From NCBI RefSeq assembly GCF_000401215.1, contig NZ_ASRV01000050.1:1-64000 (forward strand): 64,000 nt of DNA. Reading direction: 5' to 3'. This stretch comes from Clostridium sartagoforme AAU1 (GTDB lineage Bacteria > Bacillota > Clostridia > Clostridiales > Clostridiaceae). A program made the position numbers and the translations under genes. The notes below the pieces were generated by a model. That model ran no database searches. It was not told the DNA's origin and saw only the letters and a program-made list of their open reading frames with translations. Positions 13,376 to 20,542 of this stretch are shown piece by piece. Numbering within the stretch: position 1 is the stretch's first letter; each line of letters opens with the position of its first letter.

Positions 13376-14803
13376 ATGAAAGATAAAGAAATAATATGCA
13401 GTGAAAAATTAAATCAAATAAGCCAACAATATTTAAATTTACCTTTTGATTCTACTGAAGAAGATTTAAAAATAAAAGTAGTTATTGATATGTTAGAATT
13501 ACTAGGATACTCAAGAAATCTAATGAAATTTGAGCGTTCTGATCTGTTAAAGAAAAGAACTGATATATATATAACATATAAAGATATTTCTATATATGTT
13601 GAAATCAAAAGAAAAAACCATGATTTAACTTTAATTGATTTCGATCAACTTGTTAGTTATTTAAATAGAAATGGTTGCGAGTGGGGGATACTAACTAATG
13701 GTGACTATTATTATTTATTCAACAATAAACTTGAGAAAATTGAAAACAAAGTAGTATTTATTTATAAATTAATCTATGAGTGGAAACATTGTCATAATAA
13801 AGACAATAATAATAGATTTTTGAAATATTTGCATATAGACAATCTAATTAAAAAGAAATCTACTCACTATTTCTATTATTATTGTCTTTATTCATCTAAT
13901 TGTAAATTACCAATTAAATCTTTAAAACAATATGAGAGTGCAATATTTGATTTTTTTGACTATTTAAATGAAAATCATATTATTTGTGATGATACACTAT
14001 TATCGTCTTCAAGGTTAGAAGAATACTTAGATTATCTAGCAGAAAATGGATTAAAAGATAATACTCTTTTAAACAAAGGTAGATATATTTCATCATTTAT
14101 AAAGTATCTTGAAGATAAAAATAGTCGTATTCTATCTAGCAAAAATTTTACTAACTACAACATTGAAAACTATATAGAGAAAAAAGATAGTAGTTATAAC
14201 GAAATAAAACCTATTACTACTGATGAAATAAACAAATTATTTACTTACTATTCAAAATTAGATGATTTTTCTTATATTAGAAATAAATTGCTCTTTGAAT
14301 TTTTTATATATTCATGTCCTAGTATAGAAACAATAAAAGAAATGAAAATGACTGATATAACTATAACATCAGATAAAGCTACTATTTCAATTAATGGCTT
14401 TGAATATACGCTTCCTGAAAATATTCGTAAAGATTTTATAAAATACAAAGATTTGAGAAAAATGAAAAAAATTAATTGTCCTTATGTTTTTTATGTTCTT
14501 TATAATGGTAAATATCAATCAATGGGTACTGTTACAATAAATAATATAATCAATGTATCATTCTCAAAATTAGATGGTTTAAGTGAAGAAAGAAAGAAAG
14601 AATTAGGAATACGAAATATTCAAAAATCAACAATCCTAAGAATGATTGATAATGGTTTCTCATTAGATGAACTATATCTTTTGACTGGAAATTCAGTGAG
14701 CTCACTATTTAAATTTTTAGATAAGTCTACATTAAAAGAAAGATCAAAATCATTAAATAGAAAACTTCTAAATAATAAGCATCCGTACAGTGATGTATTG
14801 TAA
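13376..14803 (+). CDS. PD-(D/E)XK nuclease domain fused to a degenerate tyrosine-recombinase-like domain
   Basis: The 475-residue protein has two parts. Residues ~25-125 match the N-terminal nuclease domain of type I restriction subunits (HsdR_N-like), with RTDI (D63), VEIK (E76, K78) and QLVSY (Q91, Y95) followed by WGILTNG. Residues ~160-460 have the core-binding and catalytic layout of a tyrosine recombinase. However, the first Arg is replaced (SCPSIE, S316), the H-x-x-R box is absent, the box LTGNS has N439 for His, and the usual Tyr position is F447. So the nuclease looks intact and the recombinase inactive. It has a GGAG-type ribosome site. It stands on the plus strand after an XRE regulator. 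Confidence 0.65.
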   Translation: MKDKEIICSEKLNQISQQYLNLPFDSTEEDLKIKVVIDMLELLGYSRNLMKFERSDLLKKRTDIYITYKDISIYVEIKRKNHDLTLIDFDQLVSYLNRNGCEWGILTNGDYYYLFNNKLEKIENKVVFIYKLIYEWKHCHNKDNNNRFLKYLHIDNLIKKKSTHYFYYYCLYSSNCKLPIKSLKQYESAIFDFFDYLNENHIICDDTLLSSSRLEEYLDYLAENGLKDNTLLNKGRYISSFIKYLEDKNSRILSSKNFTNYNIENYIEKKDSSYNEIKPITTDEINKLFTYYSKLDDFSYIRNKLLFEFFIYSCPSIETIKEMKMTDITITSDKATISINGFEYTLPENIRKDFIKYKDLRKMKKINCPYVFYVLYNGKYQSMGTVTINNIINVSFSKLDGLSEERKKELGIRNIQKSTILRMIDNGFSLDELYLLTGNSVSSLFKFLDKSTLKERSKSLNRKLLNNKHPYSDVL

Positions 14804-14812
14804 TATAAAAAT

Positions 14813-14842
14813 TATAGAGGGTACTAAAATTAGTACTCTCTA
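14813..14842. terminator. Dyad between convergent genes, possible two-way terminator
   Basis: The sequence TATAGAGGGTACTA-AAAT-TAGTACTCTCTATA forms a ~13-bp stem between the plus-strand nuclease fusion and the end of the minus-strand ATPase gene; it overlaps the stop codon of the latter. No strong T run follows on either side, so termination may be weak. Confidence 0.45.
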
Positions 14843-17188
14843 TACTGGTTTAGGTAATTTAGTTATAAAACTTGCATAACCTTTACTATAATAAACTAAA
14901 TTTAATGAAGGATATTTATATGTTTTTGCCATATCTCTTAAATCCTCATATTCTAAATTCTCAATCTTAGATTTTAATAAATTGAAGTCTTCCTCTTTAG
15001 TTCCTTTTAGCAACATAAAAGTTCCCCCAGCATCTACAATACTAGTAAATAAACTCTTAAGTTGTTGCAATCCTTGAGTTGTAAATATAAACTTGCAACC
15101 AAACTTCCTAGTTTGTGGTAATGTATTCTTTTTACTTAGCATCTGCATAGCTGTAGGACATTGAAATATTTCGTCTATAGCTATGTGAATTCTTTTAGGC
15201 TGCTTACTCCATTTTCCCCTCATTTCAGTTGCTAACCATATTTTACTTATAAAAAAAGTAGTTATAATATCTTTGGCTTGTGAGCTCCATTCATCTTGTA
15301 ACATCTTTACGATTATTAATTTACCCTTTTCTAATTCTTTAGCAAAATCTACATTATCTTTAGATCCTTTGTTAAACATATATTCTAAAGCCACATCTTC
15401 TTTCAACAAACTTATTCTATCTAATATACCATCAATCCTAGTATCTTTAGTTCCAATAATCTCTGGCTTTATACCTTCTTCAATTTCTTTTTTGCTAGGC
15501 TTACTCCATTCATCTAGTTCTTGCAATATCTTTATTTTATCTTCAAGTAATAATAATAATTCTTTATCTAACCTAGAAATATAATAACTTCTACTTTTAT
15601 GATCTTCTAAACAATTAATAATAGCCTTTAAAGAAGTTTCTCCTGTACAAAATACAACCGTTCCTGCACTTACTAAATACTTTCTCATACGTGCCTGTAA
15701 CGGATACGCTTCATCATTTATGGCATTTATTAATTCTACAAACTGCATCACTTGTAAATTAGCATTTTTAATCCTTTCAAATGGAGTTGTTTTATTTAAA
15801 TTAGAAATTTCATTAAAAGCAAATCCTTGCATACATTTCTCATTAGAATAATCTAATAATATTACATCTTCTCTAGGTATATACTTTAATACTTCTTGTG
15901 TTAATTCATTATTTTTAATATAATCAATTAACACTCCACCTTCCCCCCTACTTCTTGCAAATTTATATATATTAGCTACAAAGGTACTTTTACCTGACCC
16001 TTGGCTTCCATCACAAACTAAAGGATAAGAACCTACGTTATATTCATCTTCTAAATAGCACTCTACTTTATTTCCCTTATAACTATTCTCTCCTAAACTA
16101 AAGTAACCTGTAGTTAGTTCCTTTGGCACTTCATTTTCTTCTGTCTTTATATGTGAAATATGATGTTGAGTTAGTATAGCCCTTCCCGGTATTTGTAGAA
16201 ATTGTCCCGCTTCACTCTCAGACAAAGTGTTGATTGAAGTATTAAAATTATACTGTTCTATATCAACATACTTCTTTACTTTTTTAGCTACTAATTCATT
16301 ATCATCATCACAACACCTAAAACTATTAATAATTGAATTAGCATTATTTAACCTTCTAACACTATCTGCACTATTACTAGCTATAAGAATCTGAGTATTT
16401 AAAACTGTCGCATTAGCTTTTTGCTTAGTTGAATTGCTTAGTCTTTTCTCTTCTTGTAATACTCCTAAAACTGCATTATACAGATTCTCTTTTTCATCTT
16501 TCTCTTTAGCCCCAACTAAATCTCCCATCACTTTTAAAATAGAATTTACTGTATCTAGTAATAAAATAATAGAATTTCTAAGAATATAGTCAAAACTCAA
16601 AATACTTTTATCTACAGATTTACGTTCTTTTAATTTTCTCATTGTTTCATTGTATCTATCCATCCAATTATATTGTGGACTTGCTATAAAATTATAGCAA
16701 ACCATCACTCTATCAGTATCTTTCATTATCTGCATTACACCTAAAATAGAAGCTAAAGGTTGGTTATCTTTATGATCAGTCATTAAGCTAAGTGCATCAT
16801 CTTTTTTATAAGTCATCTCATAAAACTCTGTATCATTAGAAAGTGGCTTTATACCACCTTCCAATACTTTTATAGTAGCTTTAAACCAAGTTTCTATTAA
16901 TTTAGTTAAAATAATATCTTTAAATATCTCTGGTACTAAAAAGTAAAAATTAGCATTATCGTCAACTATATCTATAATATAACTAATCTTAAAATTCATG
17001 TGAAATATTAACTTTTTCTTTTCTCTAGTAACAACCTTATTCATTTTTTTAAAACAATTAGCTATTGCAATGGCAATATTTTTAGATGAATAATTTCTAA
17101 TACTTTTGTGAGGTACTACTTGAATATAAACATATTTAGGTTTTACTATTTGGAAGTATTCACTCAATTTAATGCTCTTTTCTTTCAT
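14840..17188 (-). CDS. VirB4/HerA-superfamily conjugation-type ATPase
   Basis: The 782-residue protein has a Walker A GSQGSGKST (394-402), Walker B IHIAIDE (667-673), a CKFIFTTQGLQQL sensor region (~698-706) and the typical late segment IVDAGGTFMLLKGTKEEDF. This is the order seen in VirB4/TraE/TraD-type ATPases that power type IV secretion and DNA transfer. The N-terminal ~340 residues have no membrane span. Its ATG overlaps the preceding gene, and two small membrane proteins lie just upstream, as expected for a transfer channel. No VirD4 or relaxase is visible in the window. It could also be a packaging- or partition-type HerA ATPase. Confidence 0.75.
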   Translation of the reverse strand: MKEKSIKLSEYFQIVKPKYVYIQVVPHKSIRNYSSKNIAIAIANCFKKMNKVVTREKKKLIFHMNFKISYIIDIVDDNANFYFLVPEIFKDIILTKLIETWFKATIKVLEGGIKPLSNDTEFYEMTYKKDDALSLMTDHKDNQPLASILGVMQIMKDTDRVMVCYNFIASPQYNWMDRYNETMRKLKERKSVDKSILSFDYILRNSIILLLDTVNSILKVMGDLVGAKEKDEKENLYNAVLGVLQEEKRLSNSTKQKANATVLNTQILIASNSADSVRRLNNANSIINSFRCCDDDNELVAKKVKKYVDIEQYNFNTSINTLSESEAGQFLQIPGRAILTQHHISHIKTEENEVPKELTTGYFSLGENSYKGNKVECYLEDEYNVGSYPLVCDGSQGSGKSTFVANIYKFARSRGEGGVLIDYIKNNELTQEVLKYIPREDVILLDYSNEKCMQGFAFNEISNLNKTTPFERIKNANLQVMQFVELINAINDEAYPLQARMRKYLVSAGTVVFCTGETSLKAIINCLEDHKSRSYYISRLDKELLLLLEDKIKILQELDEWSKPSKKEIEEGIKPEIIGTKDTRIDGILDRISLLKEDVALEYMFNKGSKDNVDFAKELEKGKLIIVKMLQDEWSSQAKDIITTFFISKIWLATEMRGKWSKQPKRIHIAIDEIFQCPTAMQMLSKKNTLPQTRKFGCKFIFTTQGLQQLKSLFTSIVDAGGTFMLLKGTKEEDFNLLKSKIENLEYEDLRDMAKTYKYPSLNLVYYSKGYASFITKLPKPV

Positions 17189-17406
17189 ATATTAAATGCT
17201 CCTCCAAGTGTTTGCAATAATACATACAAAATTATTGCGATAGATATACCTTTCCCAGCTTTTCTTCGTCCTCCTATATACAGTAATAAAGATATAAGAC
17301 AAAATATCAAACATATCCAAAAGCTACCTTTTATTAATCCATTAGCAAGAAATTTTAATAATTTCACAGTACAACTAATTAAAGCTTCTTCAATTGCTTT
17401 ACTCAT
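17185..17406 (-). CDS. Small membrane protein, 73 aa
   Basis: Two hydrophobic segments (about residues 25-45, ending LLLYIGG, and 53-72, IAIILYVLLQTLGG) are separated by RRKAGKG. This topology resembles the VirB2/PrgL-type small membrane subunits of Gram-positive transfer systems, but the sequence alone does not decide it. An AGGAGG ribosome site precedes the ATG, and its end overlaps the ATPase start by four bases, so the two are coupled. Confidence 0.7.
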   Translation of the reverse strand: MSKAIEEALISCTVKLLKFLANGLIKGSFWICLIFCLISLLLYIGGRRKAGKGISIAIILYVLLQTLGGAFNI

Positions 17407-17417
17407 ACCTTAACCTC

Positions 17418-17846
17418 CTAAGAAAATAAATCTCTAATTAGAATAAAAATCTCTGGCAATAAATAAAATGCTAAAAATAACCCTATCCACTTTAATGTAA
17501 TAGGTAACAATGCACTCTTTCCTTTTCCTTCTTTAAAGACAGCAAATAGTATTTCCAGTAAACAACCTATTAAACATACCCAAAAGCCTAGTTTCTGAAC
17601 TATTCCTAAGAATATCCAACCTGCTTTATCTAATTTAACAAAAGCATCGCTTGTATCTGCCAATACATCTTTTGTAATATTCAATCCTGTAATTAAAAAT
17701 ACAGTACATCTCGTTAACCTTTTATTCTTTAATATTTCACCTGCCAAGCAATTTATATTTCTTTTTTCTTTTTTAATAAATATCTCTTTATTAAAAACCA
17801 ACTCATTATTTAATGTAATTCCTATTTCCACAACATAATCCTCCAT
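17418..17846 (-). CDS. Membrane protein, 142 aa
   Basis: The first ~55 residues are hydrophilic (VVEIGITLNNELVFNKEIF). Three hydrophobic stretches follow: around 60, LGFWVCLIGCLLEILFAVF near 85-105, and WIGLFLAFYLLPEIFIL near 115-135. It lies 11 bases from the 73-aa membrane protein and in the same direction as the ATPase. I infer a component of the same membrane assembly. The start has only a weak ribosome site. The family is not recognised. Confidence 0.65.
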   Translation of the reverse strand: MEDYVVEIGITLNNELVFNKEIFIKKEKRNINCLAGEILKNKRLTRCTVFLITGLNITKDVLADTSDAFVKLDKAGWIFLGIVQKLGFWVCLIGCLLEILFAVFKEGKGKSALLPITLKWIGLFLAFYLLPEIFILIRDLFS

Positions 17847-17905
17847 GAATAATTACTTTTAAATTTGTTAAACTATTAATATAAATTTATCGGAGGTGCT
17901 TTATA

Positions 17906-17974
17906 ATGATTACTGGATTTGCTTTAGGTTATTTAGCATGTTTTGCTGTTGTTTGTGCTGTAGTAATTTTTTAA
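17906..17974 (+). CDS. Possible 22-aa hydrophobic micro-peptide
   Basis: A plus-strand ATG preceded by CGGAGGTG (spacing 7) opens a 22-codon frame encoding MITGFALGYLACFAVVCAVV plus two residues, almost wholly hydrophobic. It faces away from the minus-strand membrane genes and is followed by two strong hairpins (18027-18103). Strong ribosome site plus a membrane-length peptide on a plasmid-like element recalls type I toxins, but there is no homology I can claim. Confidence 0.45.
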   Translation: MITGFALGYLACFAVVCAVVIF

Positions 17975-18026
17975 TTTTTTATACTAAACGCTTTAAAATG
18001 TAACATTTAAACATAGGTATGCATAA

Positions 18027-18103
18027 GCTATTGTAAGAAGCTTGCTTCTAACGATAGCACCCTTGCCCCAAGTCTTGTTACAAGGATTTAGGGGTATTTT
18101 ATT
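18027..18103 (+). terminator. Two hairpins, the second with terminator features
   Basis: Hairpin one (18027-18058) has a 14-bp stem with one mismatch and a CTTG loop. Hairpin two (18066-18094) has CCCC/GGGG at its base and CTTG/CAAG at its tip, followed by TATTTTATTGCTTT. They lie between the micro-peptide and the convergent end of the parR-like gene, so they may end both transcripts or form a small structured RNA. Confidence 0.55.
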
Positions 18104-18106
18104 GCT

Positions 18107-18316
18107 TTAATTTAAAATATCTGCTATATCATCAGCTATCTCATTGTCATTTCCACTAGAAATTTCTTTCTTTTCATTGACCACTTCATTTTCTTCAAGC
18201 CCTTTTAATACATCTTTTATATATCCACTTATAGAACTTCGTTTTTTTAACTTATTATAAAGTTCTATATCTTCTGGAGTATTTTTAAAATTTACAACTA
18301 TTCTTAACCTTTCCAT
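18107..18316 (-). CDS. ParR-like DNA-binding adaptor, 69 aa
   Basis: The 69-residue protein starts with a beta-strand LRIVVNF followed by helices (DIELYNKLKKR, SISGYIKDVLKGLEE), the layout of a ribbon-helix-helix domain. It has an acidic tail rich in Asp/Glu (DNEIADDIADIL). It overlaps the end of the ParM-like gene by 13 bases with its own GGGGGT ribosome site. Known ParMRC systems pair an actin-like ATPase with just such a small centromere-binding protein. The role is inferred mainly from this pairing. Confidence 0.7.
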   Translation of the reverse strand: MERLRIVVNFKNTPEDIELYNKLKKRSSISGYIKDVLKGLEENEVVNEKKEISSGNDNEIADDIADILN

Positions 18317-19170
18317 TTCGATACCCCCACATTTTTAAATCCATTAGCATTAGCAAATAAATAATTATCTATTACTTCTAATCCTTTAATTTTATTGGAT
18401 AATGAATTTTTTAATAATTTCACACCACCACCACTTAATAAAACCTTACTTGTTCTAATCGGAAAATTTCTTAATTCATTCATAAGTTCTTCTATAAACT
18501 CTTCAACTATAGTTTTCATAAAGTTAAAATCTATTCCTTCCCCATCTACTGTAAGACCTTCTCTCAAAATCACTTCTATATCTTCTAATTCTAACTTTAA
18601 TGTGTAAGTAGAATTTATATGGTGCCTTATTCTGTTATATAGTTCTATCATTCCTTTAGGTAAGGTTGTACAACTTTCTAGCTTACCATTTTTAAAATTA
18701 ACTATATTAGTAGTACCCCCACCAATATCTATAACCACCGCATTTTTAGGTCTATTATTTAAACTAAAATACGCTCCAGCACCTTCTGGAAAAACTAAAA
18801 TATCATCTATTATAATTTTTTTATTTACACCATTCAGTTTTACATCATGAATTTTCATCTTTAATAGAGTATCTTTAAACTTATCTCTATTATTCTTGTA
18901 GGAAAGTGCAGGTAATCCAACAACTGCTTTAAAATAATTTGTATTTTGAATAGCTAGAGCATAAATCAGCAATATCTCATTAGTACTTTTATTTGCCTTA
19001 TCATAGTCATTTTCAAGCCTTCCTTCTTTTAGGTAATACTTTATACTTTTGTATTCTAAAATGTCACCTCCAGCTTCTAATAAACTTTCCATAGTAGTAT
19101 ATCTACTTGGAAATATATTTCCTTCACTTGTCTTAACGTTCCAATTTCCTAAATCAACTCCAATTACCAT
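18304..19170 (-). CDS. ParM-like actin-type plasmid partition ATPase
   Basis: The 288-residue protein shows actin-fold nucleotide motifs: phosphate 1 GVDLGNWNVK (about 4-13), phosphate 2 VIDIGGGTTNIV near the middle, and the adenosine motif VLLSGGGVKLL near the end. It is slightly shorter than the usual ~320 residues of ParM. Such proteins form filaments that push plasmid copies apart. The partner ParR-like gene follows with overlap, and a dyad that could be the centromere/operator lies just upstream (19195-19242). The start has GAGGTG six bases before the ATG. Confidence 0.85.
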   Translation of the reverse strand: MVIGVDLGNWNVKTSEGNIFPSRYTTMESLLEAGGDILEYKSIKYYLKEGRLENDYDKANKSTNEILLIYALAIQNTNYFKAVVGLPALSYKNNRDKFKDTLLKMKIHDVKLNGVNKKIIIDDILVFPEGAGAYFSLNNRPKNAVVIDIGGGTTNIVNFKNGKLESCTTLPKGMIELYNRIRHHINSTYTLKLELEDIEVILREGLTVDGEGIDFNFMKTIVEEFIEELMNELRNFPIRTSKVLLSGGGVKLLKNSLSNKIKGLEVIDNYLFANANGFKNVGVSKWKG

Positions 19171-19194
19171 AGTTACACCTCTTTATACATTCTT

Positions 19195-19242
19195 ACATCT
19201 TTGTCACACACATAATTTAGTAAGTTGTGTGCCCTTAGATGT
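19195..19242. promoter_or_regulatory. Dyad upstream of parM-like gene, candidate centromere/operator
   Basis: ACATCT (19195-19200) with CACACAC (19205-19211) is mirrored by TTGTGTG (19225-19231) with AGATGT (19237-19242). In ParMRC systems the ParR-bound centromere lies upstream of parM and overlaps the promoter; this is the only strong dyad in that position. Confidence 0.4.
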
Positions 19243-19341
19243 CTTTATACTATAATGTACGTCTTATAGGCAAAATTGTTACCACTTATGGAAATTATAT
19301 TTATATTAATGGTTATTTTATTTATAAAAAAAGATACTTGG

Positions 19342-19539
19342 TTACTCTCTAAACCAAATATCTTCAACTTTCATATTTAACTTTTCTGCTATATCTATAG
19401 CGTTCTCTAAACTAGTGCCTTTTTTATTATTTTCTACTAAATTATAATCTTTTTTGCTCATACCTAACATTTCTGCAAAGTCCTTTTGAAATTTATATCC
19501 AAGTTTTAAACGTATCTCTAACAATCTATTTTTAAGCAA
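19342..19539 (-). CDS. Cro/CI-type (XRE) regulator, 65 aa
   Basis: The sequence LLEIRLKLGYKFQKDFAEMLG, MSKKDYNLVENNKKG, IDIAEKLNMKVEDIW is one XRE helix-turn-helix. The start is TTG with GAGGTGATA eight bases upstream. Divergent from it lies a plus-strand small frame at 19624. A -10 like TATAAT sequence lies between them on the minus strand. It is transcribed toward the parM-like gene and could regulate partition or the neighbouring small frame. Confidence 0.8.
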   Translation of the reverse strand: MLKNRLLEIRLKLGYKFQKDFAEMLGMSKKDYNLVENNKKGTSLENAIDIAEKLNMKVEDIWFRE

Positions 19540-19623
19540 TAGTTATCACCTCTCTTATATATTATACAACATCATGGAATAAATTTACAATATTATGTCA
19601 ACACTCTAAATGAGGTGATTATT

Positions 19624-19731
19624 TTGAAAAATAAATCTAAAAGCTTTATAAAGATAGATTTTAATATTTATTTATTATTACTTTTAATTATTATATCTTT
19701 TATTTCTTACTGTATTAATCTTGTCGTGTAA
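19624..19731 (+). CDS. Possible 35-aa single-span membrane peptide (TTG start)
   Basis: A TTG codon with GAGGTGATT four bases upstream opens a 35-codon frame. The product has a basic head (MKNKSKSFIKIDFN) and one membrane-length stretch (IYLLLLLIIISFISYC). It is divergent to the XRE gene and followed at once by a long hairpin (19733-19799). The layout resembles small toxin-like peptides of type I systems; no homology is claimed. Confidence 0.4.
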   Translation: MKNKSKSFIKIDFNIYLLLLLIIISFISYCINLVV

Positions 19732-19732
19732 C

Positions 19733-19799
19733 TTCAGAATCATTTGTCTTATCATGAAATCTTATAAATGTCATAAGTGATACGACAAATTATTCTGAA
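19733..19799. repeat. 22-bp imperfect hairpin
   Basis: The arms at 19733-19754 and 19778-19799 match at 20 of 22 positions, and an inner CTTAT/ATAAG adds five pairs. The structure starts two bases after the 35-aa frame. There is no T run after it, so it is not a simple terminator; it may be a protein-binding or RNA-structure element. Confidence 0.6.
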
Positions 19800-19819
19800 A
19801 TAGGTTTCCGAAAAAAATT

Positions 19820-19875
19820 AGCTTATAAAATCAATTTAATATATTATAAAATATATTAAATTCACCTTATAAGCT
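19820..19875. repeat. Nested AT-rich dyad
   Basis: AGCTTATAA (19820-19828) is mirrored by TTATAAGCT (19867-19875). Inside lies a second palindrome AATTTAATATA/TATATTAAATT. The site is almost pure A+T and lies between the hairpin at 19733 and the small-RNA promoter at 19956. It may be a DNA-unwinding or protein-binding site. Confidence 0.45.
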
Positions 19876-19955
19876 TTAATTTATATTATAAAATCTTAAT
19901 TTTAAACATAGATAATAAACTTCTCAACTCCCTTTCAAAAAAATATTATAGCCAC

Positions 19956-19984
19956 TTGCTTTTATTAGCTAATATGTTTATAAT
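19956..19984 (+). promoter_or_regulatory. Sigma-A promoter for a small RNA
   Basis: TTGCTT (19956-19961), a 17-base spacer and TATAAT (19979-19984) form a strong promoter on the plus strand. A start around 19991 and the terminator ending at 20057 define a ~67-base transcript. Confidence 0.65.
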
Positions 19985-19990
19985 ATATTT

Positions 19991-20057
19991 AACTTACTTG
20001 TTATTGGAGTTAACAAGTTTAATGCTCTTAGAATTGCCGTTCTAAGGGTATTTTTTT
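19991..20057 (+). ncRNA. Predicted ~67-nt small RNA with two hairpins
   Basis: The transcript predicted between the promoter (19956-19984) and its terminator has a first hairpin with an 8-bp perfect stem (ACTTGTTA/TAACAAGT, 19996-20018) and loop TTGGAGT. The second is the terminator hairpin (20025-20048), followed by TTTTTTT. The loop contains UUGG, a match to the YUNR motif common in plasmid antisense RNAs. It ends 10 bases before the convergent end of the winged-helix gene at 20068. Copy-number control or a type I antitoxin would both fit; the target is unknown. Confidence 0.5.
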
Positions 20058-20067
20058 GTACTTTTCA

Positions 20068-20502
20068 TCATTCCCAACCTAGCAATTTATTTTCTAAACT
20101 GTTCCATTCTTCTTTAGAATAATTACGCCCTTCAAAATTGTTAAATCTTAACTTAGGCTTTTCACTTTTTTTATCAAATTTACTTTTAAAATTATTAGCT
20201 ACTTCTTCTTTCTTATCTTTAACTTTCTCTACTGTATTTTTAAGCATTTTATAAATATTTGTCATATTAAAACCTCTACGTTTTATGGAAATATACCCCT
20301 TTTCTGCTAAAGCTTTAAGATGTCTTTGAACTGTTCGAACACACACACCTAAATCATTAGATATTGTTTTTTGAGCATACCATACACCTTCCCCTTTATA
20401 ATCTTTAGAAACTAAATAACAGTAAAGCTTAAATTCTTTTCCGCTAAGCTCCAATATTGCCTTATTCTTGATTGAAAAATATCCTGTTTCGTAACTACTC
20501 AT
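20068..20502 (-). CDS. Winged-helix protein, replication-initiator type
   Basis: The 144-residue product has the layout of the N-terminal winged-helix domain found in plasmid Rep and phage regulatory proteins: ELSGKEFKLYCYLVSKDYKG, WYAQKTISNDLGVCVRTVQR, HLKALAEKGYISIKRRG. The tail (~80-144) is Lys-rich and disordered. I chose ATG at 20502 with GGAG eight bases upstream. It is the first gene of the element next to the comM junction, and a small RNA converges on its 3' end. A transcription regulator is an alternative to a replication role. Confidence 0.65.
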   Translation of the reverse strand: MSSYETGYFSIKNKAILELSGKEFKLYCYLVSKDYKGEGVWYAQKTISNDLGVCVRTVQRHLKALAEKGYISIKRRGFNMTNIYKMLKNTVEKVKDKKEEVANNFKSKFDKKSEKPKLRFNNFEGRNYSKEEWNSLENKLLGWE

Positions 20503-20542
20503 TTTTAACACTCCATTTATAATTAATATTTACCTAGTCATC

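Noticed and set aside
13376-14803. Functional integrase that inserted the element into comM
   Set aside because: The catalytic Arg, His/Arg box and Tyr are all replaced, and the gene is 6 kb from the junction.
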